A stretch of 64,000 nt of DNA from Schizophyllum amplum (Eukaryota > Basidiomycota > Agaricomycetes > Agaricales > Schizophyllaceae). Under the pieces are notes generated by a model. It saw nothing but the letters and a program-made list of their open reading frames with translations. It was not told where the DNA came from and did not search any database. Made by a program: the position numbers and the translations under genes. The DNA is taken from NCBI GenBank assembly GCA_007026445.1, contig VDMD01000059.1:99187-163186 (forward strand). The letters are read 5' to 3'. Each line of letters begins with the position of its first letter. The stretch's first letter is position 1. Shown in pieces: positions 1 through 9,428 of the stretch.

Positions 1-1210
1 CTGGTCAAGAAGTTGTGCTGGTGCGTTCTCTTGCTCAGACACGGGGTTGGAGGCTGACTATCTCACAGGGAACATACGCCAGCTCGTACGACTTCCGCGT
101 TCCCGGCCCTTTGCAAGCTTATTGCGCGCGCTCTTCGATGGACGGCGAATCTGCAGGTCCTTGACATACCCCATCCCTTCCCAACGCTCTCGGCTCTCAT
201 CGGTACCCTCCACTTCCCGCGCCTGACCACCTCTGGTCTCGTCCTCGACCCAAACTCCCTCGACTTTGTCCGTACACATGCGGGCACGCTCTCGCGGATC
301 GGGCTATACGATCATCACAATCCAGCCCATGATGGCGCCATCTCGCCGGAGACGAGTCGCGCGCTCGAAGGCGTACGCTTCCCACAGCTGCGCAGTTTGC
401 TCGCGCGAGCCCATCTCGTGCCGCATTTTGCCGCGCGCGCGGATACCATCGAGTCGGCCGCGATTCCATGGTCGCCCGCGCGGAGCCCGGGGTCGCAGGA
501 CCCATCATCTGTCCTCGCGTCTCTCGCCGATCATCCAGTCGCGCAGATATCTCACCGCATGGCGGATTTCGACGTAGATGTTACGCGAGGGACTGCAGAG
601 CACCTCGGCGAACGACTGCAACTGTTGGAGATTCAGTTGACGTCGATAAGACCGTCCGATATCCAGGTATGTTTCTTTCTTCCTACCGTGCACGGCCCAT
701 TGTTGACGCACTTATGGCAGGCTATGTACGAGTCGCTCATGCACGTACTGCCCTCCTTCAAGTGTCTGAAGGAGGTTCACATCTGGCACGCGTCGCGGCG
801 CCTCGCGAACCACAACACCGTCTGGCGCGCGCTCGACGAGGAATTGAGCATCCTTACCCGATGGAAGCGTCACTGTCCGACGTTGGCCACCGCATCTCTA
901 GGCTCGCGTACGTGCTTCTCTCGTATCCGTTACGCGACATCTCACACCCTTTGCAGGCTTAGTCCGCTGGACGTATTGCGCCGAGGCAGTGGCATGGTAC
1001 CCAAACCTCGTACGCGTGGCGGCGGAGCGGGACGAGCATCAAGTACAGATGGTCGTCGTCTGGCTCATCTTCGCTGTCGCGAACGGCCTCTTACCGAACG
1101 CCGGACGTTGTCTGCAGGACTTGCGGAAGATATACTTTTCGCCGCAGCGCAAGAATTACCCGTCTTTGCGCGGACATGGGCTGGAGAGATTTATGGGCGT
1201 GGCGGCATGA
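1..1210 (+). CDS. F-box-like/LRR-like protein, 3' part only
   Basis: This is the C-terminal part of a gene entering from the left edge. The proposed exons are 1-20, 69-666, 721-907 and 957-1210, joined by introns of 48, 54 and 49 nt with GT donors (GTGCGT, GTATGT, GTACGT) and AG acceptors. All joins keep one frame, which ends at the stop at 1208-1210. The product is leucine-rich with short hydrophobic strands and helices, such as LQVLDIPHPFPTLSALIGTL, and ends in an aromatic stretch near AVAWYPNLVRVAAERDE. That is the usual look of the LRR-like region after an F-box in agaricomycete F-box families. The F-box itself would lie outside the window, so the family call is an inference. Such proteins would act as substrate receptors of SCF ubiquitin ligases. 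Confidence 0.6.
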
Positions 1211-1410
1211 TTGGGGGCATCCTTATATTTAGATCTCGTCATTGTTGTTGTTTCTGCAGCTGTTTTTGATTCTCTTCCCTGTCGTGTATACCCACCCCTA
1301 CTTGTTGTGTCATTACGGGATGTTGTATTATCACGGGATGTTGTATCATTACGGGACATACCCATCACTCAAACTAACTGGACATCTCGATTTCTGGAAT
1401 TTATACTCGA

Positions 1411-1515
1411 CCGACGCGTGAGTGACTGACGATGCGTAAGGGACTGACGACGCGTAAGCGACTGACGATGCGTAAGCGACTGACGATGCGTGAGCGACTG
1501 ACGACGCGAAAGCGA
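1411..1515. repeat. 18-bp minisatellite
   Basis: About six head-to-tail copies of a unit near GACTGACGATGCGTAAGC, with one or two substitutions per copy. It lies directly downstream of the F-box-like gene and encodes nothing recognisable. Confidence 0.8.
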
Positions 1516-1778
1516 AGAGCGTTTATGAGGCTGTGCTGTCGGACGACGAACAGGCTCATATACAAGACGCAGAGCCACCTACCGGGCTTCTCAGACCCAC
1601 CTACCGGCCCGCTTCTTAGACCCACCTACCGACCGGGGCCAGACGGTTTTCACTGCCGCGTACATTTCACAGATACCCGAAGATGAAAATCTCACAGATA
1701 CCCGAAGATAGAACAAACGATGAAGTGCATGATACCCAAATCCCTATGAACATCCGCTAAGGTGGTGCCGCTCCGACC

Positions 1779-2025
1779 AGTGCCTGCCCGTCGTCCTCGA
1801 CCAGCGCCTGCCACCGTCGTCCTCGACCAGCAGCGCCTGCCACCGTCGTCCTCGACCAGCAGCGCCTGCCACCGTCGTTCTCGACCAGCAGCGCCTGCCC
1901 GTCGTCCTCGATAGCACAAATCCACACAAACGTATACGTATGAGAGACACAGTGTCCTGTCGAATAAGAGACACGCACGCCTGTCAAATAAGAGACACGC
2001 ACGCCTGTCGAATAAGAGACACTTT
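1779..2025. repeat. Two adjacent minisatellites
   Basis: Positions 1779-1910 hold about five copies of a 27-30 bp unit around CCACCGTCGTCCTCGACCAG. Positions 1941-2025 hold three to four copies of a roughly 25-bp unit around AATAAGAGACACGCACGCC. The stretch 1211-2059 contains no gene that I can support. Confidence 0.75.
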
Positions 2026-2059
2026 TGCCGAGAGAGACCCGTGCGCCAATCGAGTATTC

Positions 2060-3032
2060 CTAGCCAATAGACAGTAGCTCAAGTTCGAAGCAGAGGGTGG
2101 AGTTGGGGGGAATGACGGGCGGAAAGCCGCGAGGGCCATACGCCTGAAAAGCCTTGGTTAGTCATAGGGCGGATGAGGGTGAATGGTGGTCGGAGGATAT
2201 AGAGAGGGTTGAAGGAGATATGGAAAAGGCCGGTGGAGATGTGGAGAGGGTAGGAGGAGATGTGAAGAGGGTCAAAGGACATGCAGTGAGGGTTGGATGA
2301 GATATGAAGAGGGTAGGAGGAGATGTGCAGAGGGTAAGAGGAGAAACGACGATAGAGAGGTATGAGGAGAAACAACGGTAGGGAGGGCGGAGGAGACTGT
2401 AAACGAGCACCTACATAGTCTGGCGTGCAAGTGAGCCGTGCGGTCTGACCGACAGAAAGCTTCATGACACCTGATTAGGGGACGTGGTGTCAGCAATCGC
2501 CTCTTCAGGCGGGAAACGATGTATAGATAGCGTGAAGTCAAGGTCGCGCCGTGCTAGGAGGCGCGTCGAGCGAGATTTTGGCTTGAGGGAGGACAGCGGG
2601 AATGGGCGATGGTTTGGGATAGAGGATTGCGGGAATGGGATACAACGTGAACAGAAAGCGTCCTCACCTTCATCCCAGCCCTTGATCACTCTTCCAACGC
2701 CGATTTTCGTGACGAAAGGCTGCCCGCTACGCAGCATCTAGTCAACGGTACTCTCATGACGATATCTGGTAACGCACCGGTCCCGACTAGAGTCGAATTG
2801 CGTCCCGTTCGTCAGCGTGCCGATGTAGTGTATGGACACCTGGTCTACGGCGCACATGAGCGTACGGCGGGCATGAGCGCACTGCGCCTCGCGACCAATA
2901 TGAAGGAGAACGTACCGCCCTTCTTCGGAAAATGTACCCCGTCGCCTGGCGTGAGAGTCTCTACGGTGACGCCCTGCAACGTTCGGTCTATGAGCAAGAC
3001 GAACACGCGCGGATAAAATCTTAACGTACCAT
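2060..3032 (-). CDS. FKBP12-like (FPR1-like): FKBP12-type peptidyl-prolyl cis-trans isomerase
   Basis: The gene is hidden by introns but complete. Exons in minus-strand order: 3032-3030 (the ATG alone), 2973-2916, 2844-2778, 2726-2668, 2470-2415 and 2143-2060. Every join is in phase, giving 108 residues, the exact length of FKBP12. Family landmarks appear in order: [12 protein letters not shown] at the N-terminus, [57 protein letters not shown], and a C-terminal strand ending LLSIG. The FD, VIxGW and DYAYG motifs that line the active site and the rapamycin/FK506 pocket are present. FKBP12 is a small cytosolic prolyl isomerase. The family is known to bind FK506 and rapamycin, linking it to calcineurin and TOR. 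Introns are 51-71 nt except intron 4 (197 nt) and intron 5 (271 nt, with a minisatellite). I see no defect. Confidence 0.93.
2205..2395. repeat. Purine-rich minisatellite inside FKBP12 intron 5
   Basis: About nine imperfect copies of a unit of about 20 bp near GGAGATGTGAAGAGGGTAGGA. The array lies wholly within the 271-nt intron between the last two FKBP12 exons (2144-2414). Confidence 0.8.
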
Positions 3033-4126
3033 GATTATAACCAGATAGAACTGTCGTCGGTCGCTCCAAGGGCAGAGCCTGTCGTCGTCGTCGGCACGTT
3101 AAGTACGAGACCACGCCCGGAGAAGACAGCGAAGAAGGCTCACCGCGAACCTTGATCGCTCAGAGTAGGTACATTACCGACGCGCAATCTATCACTTGCG
3201 CAGCATTATGTTCATCCTAGAACGTCGGATGCTCAATAACGAGGCGGCCGTCCATTCGAGATTCGAGGGTCGACAGAACCTTGCCAGGATCGATGCGCCC
3301 TTCACCGCGCGGCGGGATCGATATGGGATCCAGTGCGCGGCTTGTATTGAGCGATGGGCGCACGGGCACTGTATTGAGTTGGCGCGAGCGTATTGAGTTG
3401 GCGCGGGCGTATTGACTTCGCGCGTAAAGCTTGCCTCGGGATGTACGCTCCCGCGCGAAGCCGCCAAGAGTAGTGGAAGCGACGTCGAGTCAATCCTTGT
3501 GTGCAGGAGGGAAGCGACCTCTCGTGAGCGCTTGACAGGAGGGGTCGTAAGCGTTCATAAGATAAGGGCACACGTGACGGTTTCACAGCAGGGTTGGCTG
3601 AATCGGCGAGGTTGTGCTATCGATGGCGCACGGATCTGGATAAGAGGAGAGCATTTAAGTTCAGCGCGCGTCTATCATGAATGAATTCTAGGACAAAAAC
3701 GCGTGAGGGGATGTCGAGCTTGATACATATTGATATATCGTTCCCTATCGGATTTTCTGAGGGCGAGTAAGCTTACATAGGTTATCGTGACGAGCAATGG
3801 TAGGAACAAACCTCTATATTACTCAATTCAAGAGGAAGTGAAACGCGCCCGCGAAATGAGTCATGTCCACAGTTGACTACCACTCCGTGAGGGACCTCGG
3901 CCTATCGTGCAAGGCTCTATGAGCGGCCGGATCGCACAGAAAGGGGCATCGTCCAAGCGTGACGTGCAGTAGCAAAAGGCGAGCACCTACAAAGTTACTG
4001 GATAGCCCTCGCGAAAGACGGAATCGAGGCGATCAGGGCGGGAGTTTATGGTCGCACCGGGTGAATCTTATGCGTCCGTCCGTAGTCGTCGACACATACA
4101 TCCTCGCCCCCAATGAAAGTGATTTC
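3033..4126. other. Spacer without recognised gene
   Basis: I found no conserved coding signal here. The only structure is a short repeat at about 3340-3425, in which the unit GCGTATTGAGTTGGCGCG recurs three to four times. Confidence 0.5.
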
Positions 4127-5347
4127 CTAAGCTAAGCGTGATTCGGCCCCAGGAGCGCGAGGCTCGTAGAGCCCGGAGCCGCGTGGCTCATAGAGCCCGG
4201 AGCCGCGCAGCTCGCCAAGCCCGGAGCGCGCGGCCATCCGCATGAACACACCATGGTCCCACCCGATGTTGTACCTCACACCCTCACCCGGCGCATCCCA
4301 GCACTCCGGCTCGACGCGGAGCGCTCGCAGGTGCGGCGGCAGCGTGCAGAGGGCGAGAAAGCCGGCCGGCCGGGTGTAGTCCTCGGGTTCCGCCTTCATG
4401 ATGAGCGTGAACGAGTCGAGGCTCGGCGGCCACTCGATGCGGCCCTCCTGCGCGCGGCCCTCCTGCGTCGGGGGAGGCGGCGGCGCATCGTGCATGTGCG
4501 CCACCACCCGCCGCAGGCGGACCATCTCCGGCACGACGCGCGCCAGCCGCTCCGCGTCGATCTCCTCGAATTCGATCTCCTCGAATTCGACCTCCTCGAG
4601 CTGCGCCCACGGCAGCGTGACGCGGTGCAGCTCGTAGTCGCACGCCCACCGCGTCAGACGGGGCGCGGTGGCGAATGTGTTGAACGGCGTGGGGATGTCT
4701 ACGCAGTTTACCGAGTCATCGAAGACGGCTGCGCGCTCGAGGAGGGGCATGCGCCCGCGCGCGGCGTCCACGAAGGAGAGGAGGTCGGCGGAGATGGTCA
4801 AGTGCTGCCAGCGTTCGCTGTGGTCGACGATGGCGCCCACGGCTTCGCGTACCTCGGCGATGCTCCCGTATAGGTCGCGGCATTCGATGTCGAGGGGCGC
4901 GGGCTGGGAGCGAGCGAGGTACATGTCGACGGTACGGGCGACGCGGGCGATGAAGGCCGACGGCTTGCGTTCATCCTTGATGTACGAGCCGTCGTCCAAG
5001 GATGCACGCATGTCGTCACCCTCAATGTACGGGCAGTACCCGGTGTGGATAGTCGACCACAGAGGGGGGCAGCCGAGGGTGAGGCGGCGCCAGTGGCGGC
5101 AGACGTGAGATAGGACGACGGGGGTTGAGTGGGGAGAGGTGATCTCGCAGTCTGCGCAGACGAGGGAGAATATGTAGAGCAGGACATCGGGATATACGGT
5201 GGTGATGGGCGATGACAAAGCCCGGGAGGTGGAAGACAGGACAGCCTGACCGTCTCCGAGTTTCGACGCGCTTTCGATGCGGTGCAGCTCAGTCTCATTC
5301 GGGCCCGGCGGAGCTGTCATTGCAGCAGAGTGAGGTGCAGTGGGCAT
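4127..5347 (-). CDS. F-box-like domain protein, single exon
   Basis: An intact 406-residue reading frame. After a low-complexity N-terminus (about 1-50), residues 50-100 match the F-box-like pattern common in agaricomycetes: PDVLLYIFSLVC, then LSHVCRHWRRLTLGCPPLW. The F-box binds Skp1, so the protein is probably an SCF ubiquitin-ligase adaptor, with the rest of the chain recognising an unknown substrate. The remainder contains Trp- and Leu-rich segments typical of this family, an acidic tandem EVEFEEIEFEEIDAE near residue 245, and a C-terminal tandem LYEPRGSG repeated about three times (DNA repeat near 4140-4215). The ATG at 5347 precedes the F-box by a distance normal for the family. No intron is needed. 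Confidence 0.85.
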   Translation of the reverse strand: MPTAPHSAAMTAPPGPNETELHRIESASKLGDGQAVLSSTSRALSSPITTVYPDVLLYIFSLVCADCEITSPHSTPVVLSHVCRHWRRLTLGCPPLWSTIHTGYCPYIEGDDMRASLDDGSYIKDERKPSAFIARVARTVDMYLARSQPAPLDIECRDLYGSIAEVREAVGAIVDHSERWQHLTISADLLSFVDAARGRMPLLERAAVFDDSVNCVDIPTPFNTFATAPRLTRWACDYELHRVTLPWAQLEEVEFEEIEFEEIDAERLARVVPEMVRLRRVVAHMHDAPPPPPTQEGRAQEGRIEWPPSLDSFTLIMKAEPEDYTRPAGFLALCTLPPHLRALRVEPECWDAPGEGVRYNIGWDHGVFMRMAARSGLGELRGSGLYEPRGSGLYEPRAPGAESRLA

Positions 5348-6396
5348 CCCGTCTATTTGTGATTTAGATCAGCTTTACTATACGGAGACGAGAAAGACGC
5401 TTTCCTCTGCGCCTGCCGACTCGGCAGAAAAACAATGACCACTTGAAGCGTCCGAGGATCGCCGCGCGTGGTGCGCCTCCAACGTCGAGACTTGAAAGCC
5501 CTTTTTACAGATCCGAGATCGTGACAGGAGTGCTTAGTCGAGGCGGCTAAATAAGCTGAAGCTCAAGCATGGATGGTGTGGTTTCCCGCGACCGACGAGC
5601 AACAAGCAAGCGCATGTGAGTCCGCGAGTCACATTGTGACTCGCGTGGCCGTGGTAAATACTTATCACACGGTCACGCGACAATCACGGGCGTGTCGTTC
5701 GACTTCAAGTCCAATTCAGTGGGACAAAGTGCAGGCGTGACAGGATCATTGGATGGAGGAATCACGATTGCACGACTACCAGCCGCTCGAGGAGCACGAC
5801 TCCTCTCACTACTACACGCGAGCGATCCACCGACTCACTCGTCATTCGCTTGCTATTCCAACAATGCGATGGCATTCATGATGATATTTGCTATTTCCAG
5901 AAGTAACGACCTGAGCTCGTGAATTACGGGAGCTTGTGAATTATGAGAGCGCGCGGGTTGCATGGATATCGAGATGATACCAACAGTTGAACGTTGAATC
6001 AACGTTCACCGCGCTGGATATCATATCGAGCTCTCCTCGGCATGCGCCAGGGCGAGCCCTCTTCAAACACGCGTCAGCGGTGAGCGCGATGCTCGTCGAC
6101 GACGCCTTGCTGGTTGCAATCACCTTGCTGACTGCAATCACCTTGCCGGCTGCAACCGATTTGACCTATCGCCACTGAGAAACGCTCCCCACAGTCACCA
6201 TCCTCCACAACCAAGAAGGGCTGGTTTGTTTCGATGTCGGTCTGGCCGGGCCAGCCGACCGTGTATATGTAGTGTCCCTGAGTACGATGTGTGAGCATCA
6301 CTTGGGCAGGAATAGTCCAGATGAGTAAGTATAGTCCAGTCGAGTATAGTCCGGTGGGTAGGTGGAGTCCGGGCGGAAAGGTCTATAAAGCAGATT
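5348..6396. other. Spacer with short tandem repeats
   Basis: No gene is supported. Positions 6106-6160 carry three copies of an 18-bp unit near TGCAATCACCTTGCTGAC. Positions 6317-6370 carry repeated AGTATAGTCCAGT units just upstream of the MYND-finger gene. Confidence 0.5.
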
Positions 6397-7418
6397 ATGC
6401 AGATCCTGTACAGCACAGTCGGTCTACCAGTCGGCAAGGAGATGCTCTACGCTCGGCCCATCATGGTCTACTGGCTGTCCCAACTGCGTCGCATGGTCTC
6501 GTCTTCGCACGAGAGCATTTTGGAGTGTGTCAAAGCCGGCATCCTCGTTGTCCTCAGGGACTCCATGCTGGATGACGAGGGCAACTCGAGAGATGCCGAA
6601 TGGATGGCGCCTGCAGCGGACTTTATTCGCTACGTTCTGACACCTGCGTTCGTCTGGCCTGATGTCCTACACACTCTTCGGCAAGCCATCAAGGAGCGCC
6701 ACATCAGTTGGGACGTGGAGAGGATCAGACCGCTGTGGTACGAACTTAGCGAGCTCTGTCGTCGCTATGAGCAGTATTTATGCATAACGAAACAGCTAAG
6801 GGCGGAGCTCAGAAGCCTGAAATGGTGCCACAATGGAGACTGGGTGAGCCTATAGACTCGCATCAATTTGTGGATCTTGACGCGTATTGACAGTGTCCTC
6901 AACGAGTCGAACCCAGCGCACGCGGTATGTGTGCGTGCGGTCAAGTCTTCTACTGTTCCAGGGCTTGCCAGAGAGCACATTGGCGGCGCGGGCATCGCGC
7001 TAAATGTCGCACCAGAGACGAAATTGAACGTCAGTCGATTCAGCCCGCGCATCTTGAGCTCAGATTACTTAACCCTCAACCAGATCTCAAGCTCGAGAAC
7101 CCGCGTGTCTTAGTGAATCATCTGGAACGGCGATATCTCAAAAGACTCGCACAGTACATCGAGGGCGCCAGCGTGGAGCGCCTACAATGCGAGGTCGATG
7201 AAGCTCTGCTAATTGACTGCACCAAGACTGCACGGATGGCGTCAATCCCAAGCGGACCGTGTTCAAGGATCCCCTGGCTCCTACTCGTCCGCCTGCGGTC
7301 TGCCTCGCACGTACATGAAGATACGGCTAGGAATGGAAGAAGGAATCGTGTTCACAGGTCTTTCGACGTGAGGCATCGTCGGCGGTCCGTCAAGATAGAC
7401 CGGAATGGCCAGTCGTAA
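6397..7418 (+). CDS. MYND zinc-finger protein, probably degraded
   Basis: Exon 1 is 6397-6843 and exon 2 begins at 6894, separated by a 50-nt GTGAGC...CAG intron in phase. Across the junction the protein has a MYND finger: WCHNGDW, then C-P-Q at the join, then CACGQVFYCSRACQRAHW and HRAKC, giving the expected Cys/His pairs. MYND fingers mediate protein contacts. The upstream 149 residues are helical and look like the usual region before the finger. The 5' end is uncertain: the ATG at 6397 may be internal. After about 7240 the frame ending at 7418 has an unnatural composition, while another frame (GVNPKRTVFKDPLAPTRPP) looks more protein-like. A frameshift near 7220-7240 is therefore likely, and the gene may be a pseudogene. 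Confidence 0.65.
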
Positions 7419-7513
7419 ATCATCGTATAATAATTACAGATTCGTTGTGCGACCTACAGTCGCTATTAAATAGAATAGATAAAGTCCTCAGACGTACACC
7501 TCTAGCGTAGCGT

Positions 7514-8122
7514 TCAGTGCTTCTCGTAGGTGTTTTCGTACGGGTCAGTGAAAGAATGGCGAGATGGTGCATCCGTCGACCAAGCAGGGTCCAGAACTGC
7601 CTCCCGAGCGGTGGTGTTGACTCGCGTATACTTCCTCCGTTCGCGCACCGACCGGAAGATGAGCGCTCCCACCGCGATGAGTAGTACGCCCGCGACGGCG
7701 CTCACTCCGATCATGGCATTTCGGTACGTGTCGCGCTCGTCCTCGAGGTCCTTCATTTGTTGCGCGTCAGATGTGGCAGCGTCAGTGGCGGAGCCTGAGT
7801 TGGAGGCGACGGCGCTAGAATCGGAGTCTGAGCCAGAGGCGGCGCTGACGAGCATGCTCTTGACGCCAGCCTGCGTAACGTTGGACTTGGGGAACAACAC
7901 GACGCTGTTGTCGATCTCGCATTGCGTATCGTCGCCCTTCGGTAGCTGGTGATCGCAAACTTGAGCACGTATCTACAGGCTATGAATGAGCAAACGTACC
8001 GAGCCATCCTTGAATAAGTTATTGATGATCTTGATTGTGCAGCTGGACTTCTCGGCCAGGGAAGAGTGGCCGAAGCCGTCCTGCTTCAAAAGGACGGCGC
8101 TGTCACCGAGCAGGTCCGCCAT
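7514..8122 (-). pseudogene. 3' part of TAP-like peptidase gene, severed by the element
   Basis: This is the downstream half of the peptidase gene that starts at 19032. It holds the rest of exon 7 (to 8000), a 54-nt intron (7999-7946) and terminal exon 8 (7945-7514). Exon 7 resumes with ADLLGDSAVLLKQDGFGHSS, giving the catalytic His (525 in the rejoined numbering) in the C-terminal TAP-like domain. Exon 8 encodes a Ser/Ala-rich linker, then one membrane segment (about residues 623-644, MIGVSAVAGVLLIAVGALIF) and a basic RSVRERRKY cytosolic stop-transfer tail. The rejoined enzyme would thus be secreted but membrane anchored. The frame on both sides of the insertion is undamaged. Confidence 0.88.
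8115..8122. repeat. Target-site duplication, left copy
   Basis: TCCGCCAT abuts the outer end of the left inverted repeat. The identical 8-mer lies at 17177-17184. Confidence 0.9.
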
Positions 8123-8744
8123 CACTTCAGGGTACCCCCTAGCCTAGGCTCTTAGCTTGCTTAGATCTCACAGATATTGAGGCTAAGAGCCTGCCAGCTC
8201 CCGGCTCCAAATCACTATTTTTTCAAATCTTCCGGCTGGCCACCAGATTGATACTATAGACTCCTAGAGGTGTTATAAGCCTATCTGCATCATCACACGA
8301 GGCAGGGGGAGGGTCGGCAAAAAATAGCGAGCTCGCTAAATAGTGAGCTGCCAAATAAGGAGCCGGTCAGATCGTAGGTTTCCAGCGGGGCTTCTGGGCA
8401 GGGGCTTGGGTCTGATAGGTACCTAGGGTGTGATATATGGCTTATAGGAAGGGTCAGGTGCACGCTGGAATAGGCAGGGGGCCCGGTACGGGACCTGGCT
8501 CACGCCTCTTCTAGATGCTTTCCTATCCTTATAAACACTGAAAGGCCATATACCAAGTATGTTCTATTATAAGGTGTGTATATAGTGACTATAGTGAGGT
8601 TTAACACTCTCATCTGTGGTACAGTCACTTGCAGTTGTAAGGAAAATTTGATCATTTCTCACAACAGTCAAGGATCACTCACTGAATCAATGTAAAGAAA
8701 GTACCATATAGGTCTACGCATACAGCAAGCTCCTTATAGAGTAG

Positions 8745-9060
8745 GCTCACTATCTAGTGAACTCCTTAGCGAGCTCACTATCTAGTGAGCTCCTTATTTA
8801 GTGAGCTCACTATTTACCGAGCTCCTTATTTAGCGAGCTCCTTATTTAGCGAGCTCCTTATTTAGTGAGCTCGCTATTTACCGAGCTCACTATTTAGCGA
8901 GCTCCTTATTTCATCAGCTCCTTATTGAGGGAGCTCGCTAAATAGCGAGCTCCCGTGTACCGAGCTCCGTATTTAGTGAGCTCCTTATTCAATGAGCTCC
9001 TTATCTACCAAGCTCACTACTTAGTGAGCTCAATATTAGTGAGCTCGCTATTTAGCAAGC
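8745..9060. repeat. GAGCTC subterminal array, left arm
   Basis: About 18-20 irregular copies of a 16-bp unit near AGTGAGCTCCTTATTT, each centred on the palindrome GAGCTC. Their location makes them candidate transposase-binding sites; this is an inference. Confidence 0.75.
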
Positions 9061-9390
9061 GAGATTGTAGGGACTATAGAGCTGAGAAGCACTCTACATG
9101 ACCTACAGATTGGTATAGCTACTCTCCAAGGGAGCTCCTTATTCACTGAGCTCACTATTTACTAAGTGCTGTATCTATTGAGCTCATTATTTAGCTAGCT
9201 TCTGACTTAGCAAGCTCACTATTTACATAACCCGTTATTATCTGGCTATTCAATTATGGAAGTTCAAGTATGCAATTTCAACTGTAATGTAGCCATCTTA
9301 GAGTTTGTAATGTGTTTTTACAGAACATAACAGTTTTGATAGGATTTTATCTAAAAGGAAACATTTTTCAATCTTTGGAATTGCTTAGTA

Positions 9391-9428
9391 AGCAACGAAA
9401 TTGACCGCGCGCGGTCAATTTCGTCGCT
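9391..9428. repeat. Near-perfect palindrome at inner edge of left arm
   Basis: A 38-nt palindrome centred on GACCGCGCGCGGTC, with flanks AGCAACGAAATT and AATTTCGTCGCT and a single mismatched pair. The same palindrome occurs at 15884-15921. Confidence 0.85.
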
